A stretch of 12,837 nt of DNA from positions 5,566 through 18,402 of the forward strand of contig DJTQ01000093.1 of NCBI GenBank assembly GCA_002439285.1, written 5' to 3'. Under the pieces are notes generated by a model. The model had not been told where the DNA came from. It worked only from the letters and a program-made list of their open reading frames with translations, and did no database searches. The position numbers and the translations under genes were made by a program. The DNA is from Paenibacillaceae bacterium UBA6304 (lineage in GTDB: Bacteria > Bacillota > Bacilli > Paenibacillales > Paenibacillaceae). Below are positions 7,467-12,837 of the stretch, one piece after another (positions within the stretch are counted from its first letter, which is position 1; every line of letters begins with the position of its first letter).

Positions 7467-7498
7467 ATCCTTAATAACCGTTCAGGAGGCAACTTAAT

Positions 7499-7690
7499 TT
7501 GAGAGGATATAATATTGGTCGCCCAGTCATATTAATTGTAACCGCATTACTTACTAATTTGTTAGTAACGAACGTTTGCATTTTGTTTGGAGTAGAACGC
7601 GGCATGGCGGGCGATATCGGGTTCGTCGCTATGATTATTGCGGCGCTCGTGACCTATAACCGAATGATGAAGGGCCGCCGCCGGAAGTAA
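7499..7690 (+). CDS. Small two-helix membrane protein, conserved hypothetical
   Basis: A 63-aa protein with two hydrophobic segments (about residues 9-30 and 38-53) joined by a short loop (FGVERGMAGD) and a strongly basic tail (MKGRRRK), which by the positive-inside rule puts both ends in the cytoplasm. The TTG start at 7499 is well supported: AGGAGG (7484-7489) lies 9 nt upstream, and an extended -10 promoter lies before it. The gene is monocistronic, divergent from the helicase operon, and ends before a strong hairpin terminator at 7752. I recall similar short proteins in Paenibacillus genomes, with no known function. The promoter, ribosome binding site and terminator together make it a real gene despite its size. 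Confidence 0.82.
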   Translation: MRGYNIGRPVILIVTALLTNLLVTNVCILFGVERGMAGDIGFVAMIIAALVTYNRMMKGRRRK

Positions 7691-7751
7691 GTAATTTGGC
7701 AGTCTCTAAGCAGCTATGTAACGCTGCAATATTAGCTGAACGCTCATGGCC

Positions 7752-7789
7752 AAAAGACTCTCTCAACGTTAGTTGAGAGAGTCTTTTTT
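7752..7789 (+). terminator. Strong Rho-independent terminator
   Basis: A perfect 16-bp stem (7752-7767 with 7772-7787) with a GTTA loop ends in a T run (7784-7789). It lies 61 nt after the 63-aa membrane-protein gene and separates it from the DUF378 gene. Confidence 0.92.
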
Positions 7790-7850
7790 GAGGAGTCTGA
7801 GTTCGGAATTCACAGTTCTTTTTTCCGTCACAAAGCTGGGATGTATGAAA

Positions 7851-7879
7851 TTGGATAAACAAGGGCATTTTTTTAATAA
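7851..7879 (+). promoter_or_regulatory. Possible promoter of the DUF378 gene
   Basis: TTGGAT (7851-7856) and TAATAA (7874-7879) are 17 nt apart, a weak match to a vegetative promoter. The start site would fall near 7886, only a few bases before the ribosome binding site at 7890, so the leader would be very short. Confidence 0.3.
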
Positions 7880-7903
7880 ATCCCTTATTGAGGAGTGGCT
7901 GAA

Positions 7904-8113
7904 ATGAAAACATTAAATGCGATTGCACTCACTTTACTGATTGTGGGTGGACTTAACTGGTTATTGATTGGCCTCTTTGAATATGACTTGGTGGCAGGTA
8001 TTTTCGGGGGGCAAGATTCCACATTATCCCGGATCATTTATGTTATTGTAGGAATTTGCGCCATCTACTCGATCAAATTTTACAATGACGTGAGTCAAGA
8101 ACGGGCACGGTAA
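7904..8113 (+). CDS. DUF378 family small membrane protein (YuzA-like)
   Basis: A 69-aa protein matching the DUF378 pattern seen in Bacillus YuzA: an N-terminal helix with LLIVGGLNWLLIGLFEYDLV, a short loop with GIFGGQDSTLSRIIY, and a second helix YVIVGICAIYSI, then a charged tail. Function of the family is unknown. The ATG at 7904 is chosen over an in-frame GTG at 7895 because GAGGAG (7890-7895) lies 8 nt before the ATG and overlaps the GTG. The gene is monocistronic, with a terminator on each side. It converges with the acetyltransferase gene and shares a terminator with it. Confidence 0.92.
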   Translation: MKTLNAIALTLLIVGGLNWLLIGLFEYDLVAGIFGGQDSTLSRIIYVIVGICAIYSIKFYNDVSQERAR

Positions 8114-8176
8114 TGGACGGAAATTCAAGTTCATGCACGCTCGGAACATAATGTAAGGCAAGGCCTTAAGAACGAT

Positions 8177-8212
8177 AAAAGAGCTTCTAACCCCAAAGGG
8201 TGAAGCTCTTTT
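8177..8212. terminator. Bidirectional terminator between convergent genes
   Basis: An 11-bp stem (8177-8187 with 8202-8212) carries A's on its left arm and T's on its right, and an inner ACCC/GGGT pairing. It can serve the DUF378 gene on the + strand and the acetyltransferase gene (stop at 8275) on the - strand. Confidence 0.85.
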
Positions 8213-8274
8213 CTTGTGCAAAATTTTTGAGGCAGTCCAAGCAGTTGCGTCACGTTAAAGTGTCTTTTCGTTCC

Positions 8275-8913
8275 CTACTTAACCGTTTTAATCCGTTCCA
8301 GGTCGGAGCTGCACAGGATCTCCAGGTTATCGAAGATTTTATCTGCGGGCCAATCCCACCATTGTAGCTGTTCAAGATACGATATGAGCTCATCGTCGAA
8401 ACGCTTCTTAATGATCCGGCAAGGGTTGCCGCCCGCAATATGGTAGGCGGGGACGTCCTTGGCTACCACGGAATTGGCGGCGATGATGGCGCCGTCGCCA
8501 ATGTGGACTCCCGGCATGATCGTTACATTTTGCCCAATCCATACATCATTTCCAACCACGGTATCTCCTTTGAAGGGGAACTGGTCCAGTGAGACCGGAA
8601 CGGTCTCCCAGCCTTCACCCATAATATTAAAAGGGTACGTAGTTACGGAGTTCATTCGATGATTTGCGCCATTCATGACGAATTCGACGCCCTTGGCAAT
8701 AGCGCAAAACTTGCCGATCACCAGCTTATCGCCCAGAAACTCATAATGATGGGTGACATGGGATTCAAATTCCTCCGCACCCTCAGGATCGTCATAATAC
8801 GTATAGTCACCGATCATAATGTTGGGCCTAGTGATCACATTTTTGATATAGCAAATTCTTGGCATGCTTGGATTAGGAAAAATGGCATTCGGATCGGGTC
8901 CGATTCTATTCAT
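8275..8913 (-). CDS. Vat-like hexapeptide-repeat O-acetyltransferase (XAT family)
   Basis: Transfers an acetyl group from acetyl-CoA to a hydroxyl on a small molecule. Family members include streptogramin A (Vat) and chloramphenicol (CatB/XAT) acetyltransferases; the substrate here is not proven. The 212 residues show the Vat/XAT plan: IGDYTYYDD near 34-42, DKLVIGKFCAIAKGVEFVMN with the left-handed beta-helix, MNGANHRM with the catalytic His85, GDTVVGNDVWIGQNVTIMPG and IGDGAIIAANSVVAKDVP hexapeptide coils, then GGNPCRIIKKRF and the WWDWP C-terminal helix. MNGANHRM and YPFN resemble Vat more than CatB. The ATG at 8913 has AGGTGA 7 nt upstream. Length is normal for the family. It is a single gene facing away from the flavoenzyme gene, with no mobile-element signs next to it, so it looks like an intrinsic chromosomal gene. 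Confidence 0.9.
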   Translation of the reverse strand: MNRIGPDPNAIFPNPSMPRICYIKNVITRPNIMIGDYTYYDDPEGAEEFESHVTHHYEFLGDKLVIGKFCAIAKGVEFVMNGANHRMNSVTTYPFNIMGEGWETVPVSLDQFPFKGDTVVGNDVWIGQNVTIMPGVHIGDGAIIAANSVVAKDVPAYHIAGGNPCRIIKKRFDDELISYLEQLQWWDWPADKIFDNLEILCSSDLERIKTVK

Positions 8914-9097
8914 CTCTCAATCACCTCTTATCTTCAATATACAATAATTAATAGAAAAACTTTACTCTTTCCCCATTGATTTTGTGAAAAACAATACATA
9001 GACAATGATAGAGACTCGCTACAATGAAAGGGTATTCATAATACTACGTCGGCTTGAATTGTTTAATTATATCAAACAGGGCAAGGGTGATCTCATC

Positions 9098-11020
9098 ATG
9101 AAATTGTTGGAAACCGCACTCATTGGAAATATGAAGCTTAAGAATCGGATACTCATGGCACCTATGGGTGCCGAGTTGGGGGATTTTGATCCAAGAACTA
9201 ACGCTTATTATGTGGCAAGAGCCAAGGGCGGCGCCGCCATGTTGATGTGCACGGTCGTGGCAACCGAGGAGCTTGAAGGACCTTCCCCGGCTTCCGTACT
9301 CGATGAACACAGCTTTGCAGGGCTGCAATCTTTAGTGGAACAGTGCCATGTCTACGATTCAAAAGTTTGTTTGCAGATTATGGCGGGGACGGGGCTGGGC
9401 GGTGTAGCACCAGGTCGGACTCAGCCGATCGCACCATCGCCAATGCCAGTGGTGCCCGGCATGGATTATATGTACGCTGAAATGACCAAGGAGGAAATTG
9501 CCTTCAGTCACCAGGCGGTTGTACGTACGGCCAGATTGGCGCAACAGGCAGGAGTGGATTGTATCGAGCTCCACGCTTACGGCGGATACTTGACGGATAA
9601 GTTCATGACCAAACGATGGAATCAAAGAACAGATGAGTATGGAGGCAGCTTAGAGAACCGGATGCGCTTCTTGACAGAAATGATCGACGCTGTCAAGGCG
9701 GAGCTCGGCAATGAGTTCCCGTTAATGGTCAAATTTACGCCGTCCCACTATTTGCCGGAGGAAGCGGGGTACCGGGGACTGGAGGAAGGACTGGAGATTG
9801 CCAAAATTCTCGAGTCCAAGGGCGTACATGCCTTGCATGTGGATGCGGGTTGTCATGATAACTGGTACATGGCGATGCCGCCGATCTATCAACAGGAGAT
9901 TGCGCCGCAAATGATTTCTGCGCAAGCCGTAAAGAAAGTAGTTTCTATCCCCGTTCTGTCCCAAGGCCGTTTGGAGAATGTCAACAAGGCAGAAGCGGCG
10001 CTGACGAACGAATGGATCGATTTGGTATGCATGGGTCGGGGGTTGCTGGCCGATCCGGAGATCCCGAACAAGATCGCCGAGTATCGTACGGACGATATCC
10101 GCAGTTGCATCTCCTGTAACGAAGGCTGTATCGCCCGCGTGGCGAGCATGCCGGACAGCAAGCCGATCGAATGTGCGGTTAACCCGTTGACGGGGCACGA
10201 GGGATTGCGGGATTTGAAGATAGCGGAAGTGCCTAAGCGGGTGCTGGTTGTCGGAGCTGGCCCGGGCGGCTGCTCCGCCGCTATTACAGCTGCCGAGGCG
10301 GGACATCATGTCGAGATTTGGGAGAAGAACCCTCAGCTTGGCGGCAACTTCCGCGCGGCCTGCATGCCAACCTTTAAACGGGACGGCGAGAATATTCTGA
10401 ATTATTATCGTACTCAGTTGAATAAGTTGGGCATCACGGTGAAATATTGTAAGGAAGCAACAGCGGAATCCATACTCGCTTATGGTGCCGATAAAGTGAT
10501 TTGGGCTGCGGGCGGGACGCCGGTGCGGCCGGCTTCGATCGAGGGAATTATGGGCGAGAACGTCTGCCTGGCTACCGATGCGCTGCGCGAGCTCTGCCTA
10601 GTGGGCGATACCCTCGTCGTCATCGGCGGAGGTCTGGTGGGCTGCGAAACTGCGATAAACTATGCGCGTAAGGGCAAAAAGGTCACCGTCGTCGAAATGG
10701 CCGATAAAATGCTGCCGGAGCCGCTCTTCATCCAAAACATGATGATGCTGACCCAAATGCTGAACCATCCGAACATTACGACGATGCCGGCGACCAAGCT
10801 TGCCAGAGTCGGACATGGTTCCGTCACGGTGGAATCCGCTGCCGGACGGCAGGAACTTCCTTGCGATACCGTCATTCTGGCGATGGGCTTTAAGCCGAAC
10901 GATGCGGTGTACCGAGAGCTTGAGGGCAAGGTCGAAATCGTCAATGTCGGCGACAGTGTCCGGCCGCGCAAAGTGTACGATGCGGTGCACGAGGCTTATG
11001 ATGCTGTATTGAGCATGTAA
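9098..11020 (+). CDS. FadH/enoate-reductase-like NAD(P)H:flavin oxidoreductase (OYE barrel, 4Fe-4S, FAD)
   Basis: A multidomain flavoenzyme of the 2,4-dienoyl-CoA reductase/enoate reductase group, which passes hydride from NAD(P)H via FAD and a 4Fe-4S cluster to FMN and then to an activated C=C bond. The substrate is unknown. The 640 residues hold an FMN barrel (1-330) with GGSLENR, Tyr164 in AYGGYL and His253 in AGCHDNW aligning with Tyr166/His252 of E. coli FadH; the cluster Cys337, Cys340, Cys344 and Cys359; an FAD motif VGAGPGG (385-391); and an NAD(P)H motif IGGGLVG (509-515). Cys344 to Cys359 are 14 residues apart, three more than in FadH. The ATG at 9098 has AAGGGTGA 7 nt upstream; an earlier in-frame ATG at 9005 has no ribosome binding site. 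Monocistronic, with its own terminator; no clear promoter was found in the 184-nt upstream spacer. Confidence 0.93.
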   Translation: MKLLETALIGNMKLKNRILMAPMGAELGDFDPRTNAYYVARAKGGAAMLMCTVVATEELEGPSPASVLDEHSFAGLQSLVEQCHVYDSKVCLQIMAGTGLGGVAPGRTQPIAPSPMPVVPGMDYMYAEMTKEEIAFSHQAVVRTARLAQQAGVDCIELHAYGGYLTDKFMTKRWNQRTDEYGGSLENRMRFLTEMIDAVKAELGNEFPLMVKFTPSHYLPEEAGYRGLEEGLEIAKILESKGVHALHVDAGCHDNWYMAMPPIYQQEIAPQMISAQAVKKVVSIPVLSQGRLENVNKAEAALTNEWIDLVCMGRGLLADPEIPNKIAEYRTDDIRSCISCNEGCIARVASMPDSKPIECAVNPLTGHEGLRDLKIAEVPKRVLVVGAGPGGCSAAITAAEAGHHVEIWEKNPQLGGNFRAACMPTFKRDGENILNYYRTQLNKLGITVKYCKEATAESILAYGADKVIWAAGGTPVRPASIEGIMGENVCLATDALRELCLVGDTLVVIGGGLVGCETAINYARKGKKVTVVEMADKMLPEPLFIQNMMMLTQMLNHPNITTMPATKLARVGHGSVTVESAAGRQELPCDTVILAMGFKPNDAVYRELEGKVEIVNVGDSVRPRKVYDAVHEAYDAVLSM

Positions 11021-11032
11021 GAGACAGTACAG

Positions 11033-11071
11033 AAACCGGGTATGCTCCATAAAGGGGGACCCGGTTTTTTT
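11033..11071 (+). terminator. Rho-independent terminator of the flavoenzyme gene
   Basis: A 9-bp stem AAACCGGGT (11033-11041) with ACCCGGTTT (11059-11067), extended by an inner CTCC/GGGG pairing, runs into a T tract to 11071. It starts 12 nt after the stop codon. Confidence 0.92.
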
Positions 11072-11168
11072 GTCGTTATGGTATGGGGGAAATAGCTTAT
11101 GCAGGATTTAAATAAGAAACACCGAATGATACATACATAAAATTCCTAATATAACCGATGGAGGGTAA

Positions 11169-12230
11169 ATGTTGAGAAATTGGATGGTAAGGGCCTTGTT
11201 GAGCGTTTCAATCTTCATGATTATTTTCCCGAATTCTCAAGTTCAAGCCGAATCCGATAGTTACTGGATCCTCTTGGACGGAAAGTACTTGAACACGGAT
11301 CAAACACCGATCCAACGAAATGGCAGTGTTTATGTTCCTATGCGGTTGATTTTCGAGTCGCTTCAGGCTAAAGTGACGTATTTGTATGAAGAAGAGAAGA
11401 TCATCGGTCAAAAAGGTGACGTCACAATTGAGCTATACCTTGGCAAGACGACGGCATACAGAGACGATCAGGCGGTTCTCCTATCGGGGCCGCCGCTTCT
11501 GGTTGATAACAGCGTATACGTACCGATCCGCTTTATTAGCGAATCGTTGGGGGCCACCGTGAATTGGGATGCGGAGCTGCATGTTGTGGAGATCGAAACA
11601 GCCCGATTTTCTTCAAGGACTGAGCTTCCCGTCGTCAATGATCGTGGCGACCCGGCGATTCTGGAGCATCAAGGAAACATGACGCTAAAATGGTCGTTTC
11701 AGGACGAGAGCCCTTATCAACTATATAAAGGATACCTTGGCCCCAAAGGCGAGTTGATATTTACGAATTTCGGTATGATCAAAGTGATGGATCGTGAAGG
11801 AAAACTGGAGAATGAATGGCCCTTTAAAGATAAGAAAATCCCTTGGAAAATCAATGATACGATCAACAAAGGGATGCCAGCGGCGACCCCCGGCACCTCA
11901 TCTTTTCAGGTTGCCGAAGACAACAAGACGCTGTACAAAATTGACCCTGATACCGATGAGGTCCTTTGGACTTATGCTTTGCCGGTCTCCGAGGAAAAGA
12001 TGGGATATAGTTTCTTTCCGTCCTCTCAACATCTAGACTCTTACGGGACGTTGTATATTTCCACCCAAGGCGGTATGCTCCATGCTTTGAATGCCGTAGA
12101 TGGCAAGCTGAAGTTCAAGTTAATCATGAACCATAAGATTATCTCAGAAACACAGGCCATACCGCTTTCAGCCACTGAGCTAGTGGTTGTGAATAATAAT
12201 GCCATCCTGTTTTTTGAAATCAATGATTAA
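11169..12230 (+). CDS. Secreted stalk-domain (copper amine oxidase N-terminal-like) protein with PQQ-like repeats
   Basis: A 353-aa exported protein, probably structural or ligand-binding at the cell surface; no enzyme activity is visible. A signal peptide (residues 1-27: basic start, hydrophobic core, cleavage after VQA) leads into two copies of the stalk-domain motif, VYVPMRLIFESLQA (54-67) and VYVPIRFISESLGATVNWD (117-134), the domain called copper amine oxidase N-terminal in Firmicutes; it does not itself imply amine oxidase activity. Residues from about 170 to 350 look like beta-propeller blades of the PQQ-repeat kind (LYKIDPDTDEVLWTYALP, LYISTQGGMLHALNAVDGKL). The ribosome binding site GGAGGG (11160-11165) is only 3 nt from the ATG at 11169 but 6 nt from an in-frame TTG at 11172, so the true start could be one codon later. 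No clear promoter was seen upstream. It converges with the transporter gene. Confidence 0.88.
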   Translation: MLRNWMVRALLSVSIFMIIFPNSQVQAESDSYWILLDGKYLNTDQTPIQRNGSVYVPMRLIFESLQAKVTYLYEEEKIIGQKGDVTIELYLGKTTAYRDDQAVLLSGPPLLVDNSVYVPIRFISESLGATVNWDAELHVVEIETARFSSRTELPVVNDRGDPAILEHQGNMTLKWSFQDESPYQLYKGYLGPKGELIFTNFGMIKVMDREGKLENEWPFKDKKIPWKINDTINKGMPAATPGTSSFQVAEDNKTLYKIDPDTDEVLWTYALPVSEEKMGYSFFPSSQHLDSYGTLYISTQGGMLHALNAVDGKLKFKLIMNHKIISETQAIPLSATELVVVNNNAILFFEIND

Positions 12231-12268
12231 AGAAGTACCGTTGACTACTTTACCTTAAGCTAAAATTC

Positions 12269-12312
12269 AAATGCCGCTATCTCGGGACGATGACCCGTTT
12301 AGCGGCATTTTT
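12269..12312. terminator. Terminator between convergent genes, probably bidirectional
   Basis: An 11-bp stem AAATGCCGCTA (12269-12279) with TAGCGGCATTT (12300-12310), with an inner CGGG/CCCG pairing, is followed by T's to 12312. The A-rich left arm gives a weaker U run on the - strand, where it would end the transporter gene. Confidence 0.85.
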
Positions 12313-12324
12313 GAGTTCAAGGAT

Positions 12325-12837
12325 CTACAATTCATCGGCAATCCCCAGCAGAGCGATACCGATAATGACCACAATGACCACGGCATACTGTGCCTTGTTC
12401 AGTCGTTCCTTGAGGAAGATCCGGGACAGAATGACGGAGAAGATACTGTAAGAAGCAATCAACGGGGCGGCAATGATGGCGTTGCTGGACATGGCGAACA
12501 CGTAGAAGAATTGCCCGATCGTTTCAAATATGGCCGCATAGCCTTTGACGCGCTCCTGGAACAGGTTGAACCGTTGTTTTTTCACAAAACGAAGGTAGAT
12601 GAAGGCCAAGACGGCGCAGGCAAAAAAGGTGAATTCATAGGAAAGCAGGGCCGCATCCTCGCTGATCAAGCTCAGCTCATCGAGATAAATCCCGTCGGCA
12701 AACGTGCCAAGTCCATCGATCAGAGCGTATAGAATCGGAAACAGGATCGCCATCATGCCGATCTGATATTTGGGATCGATCTTGGTCGAACTGGCTTGAA
12801 GCGCTACATGTTCCACTTTTTTCTCCAAAACTGATAA
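12325..12837 (-). CDS. EamA/DMT family transporter, C-terminal half (5' end outside window)
   Basis: An inner-membrane permease of the drug/metabolite transporter superfamily; the substrate is unknown. The frame stays open to the right edge, so the TTG at 12828 is only an internal leucine and the gene starts beyond 12837. The visible ~170 residues begin with a charged cytoplasmic loop (EKKVEHVALQASSTKIDPKY) and then show about five hydrophobic segments forming the second EamA repeat, including IGMMAILFPILYALIDGLGT, LLSYEFTFFACAVLAFIYL, NAIIAAPLIASYSIFSVILS and the closing FLKERLNKAQYAVVIVVIIG, whose pattern (short loop with KERL, then a last helix) is typical of the EamA C-terminus. Full members have about 300 residues and ten helices. 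It converges with the stalk-domain gene and shares a terminator with it. Confidence 0.88.
   Translation of the reverse strand, partial: LSVLEKKVEHVALQASSTKIDPKYQIGMMAILFPILYALIDGLGTFADGIYLDELSLISEDAALLSYEFTFFACAVLAFIYLRFVKKQRFNLFQERVKGYAAIFETIGQFFYVFAMSSNAIIAAPLIASYSIFSVILSRIFLKERLNKAQYAVVIVVIIGIALLGIADEL

Noticed and set aside
7895..7903. GTG start of the DUF378 protein
   Set aside because: It overlaps the GAGGAG ribosome binding site that serves the ATG at 7904.
9005..9097. N-terminal extension of the flavoenzyme from an ATG at 9005
   Set aside because: No ribosome binding site there, while the ATG at 9098 has AAGGGTGA at 7 nt and matches the family N-terminus (KLLETALIGNMKLKNRI).
9722..10309. 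A 195-aa - strand frame
   Set aside because: Arg/His-rich shadow of the flavoenzyme gene.

Overview
The window looks like a chromosomal stretch from a Paenibacillus-type Firmicute. The reasons are the mixture of families (a GH3 beta-glucosidase with its catalytic domain at the C-terminus, a stalk-domain/PQQ-like secreted protein, a YwqA-type SNF2 helicase with its usual partner, a DUF378 protein, a Vat-like acetyltransferase), strong GGAGG-type ribosome binding sites, some TTG starts, and many strong intrinsic terminators. This placement is inferred from gene content and style, not from a marker gene.

Left part (1-2402, + strand): the 3' part of a GH3 beta-glucosidase gene and its terminator, then a membrane-anchored protein with an extracellular glucosaminidase/lysozyme-like domain. 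A gene-free stretch (2403-2736) follows. It is dense in hairpins, includes a possible pseudoknot, and is the best candidate here for an undescribed or transposon-derived structured RNA.

Middle part (2737-7357, - strand): an apparent operon read right to left. It holds a 414-aa helicase-partner protein (related to the SWIM zinc-finger family but with no SWIM motif), the 1029-aa SNF2 helicase joined to it by an ATGA overlap, and possibly a 102-aa unknown protein that overlaps the helicase 3' end. The helicase carries a Thr/Asn-rich insert encoded by a degenerate hexamer repeat. The operon and a small + strand membrane-protein gene (7499) share a 141-nt spacer with two back-to-back extended -10 promoters.

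Right part (7499-12837): two small membrane proteins (63 aa, and a 69-aa DUF378 protein), a Vat/XAT hexapeptide acetyltransferase on the - strand, a 640-aa FadH/enoate-reductase-like flavoenzyme (OYE barrel + 4Fe-4S + FAD/NAD domains), a secreted stalk-domain/PQQ-repeat-like protein, and the C-terminal half of an EamA/DMT transporter that runs off the right edge on the - strand. Most of these are single-gene units closed by their own terminators, two of which sit between convergent genes and probably work both ways.

No CRISPR array, tRNA, rRNA, intact insertion sequence or obvious multi-gene defence system was seen. Most of the window is ordinary chromosome. The points worth a second look are the structured intergenic region, the unknown 102-aa frame, the hexamer repeat inside the helicase, and the SWIM-less helicase partner.
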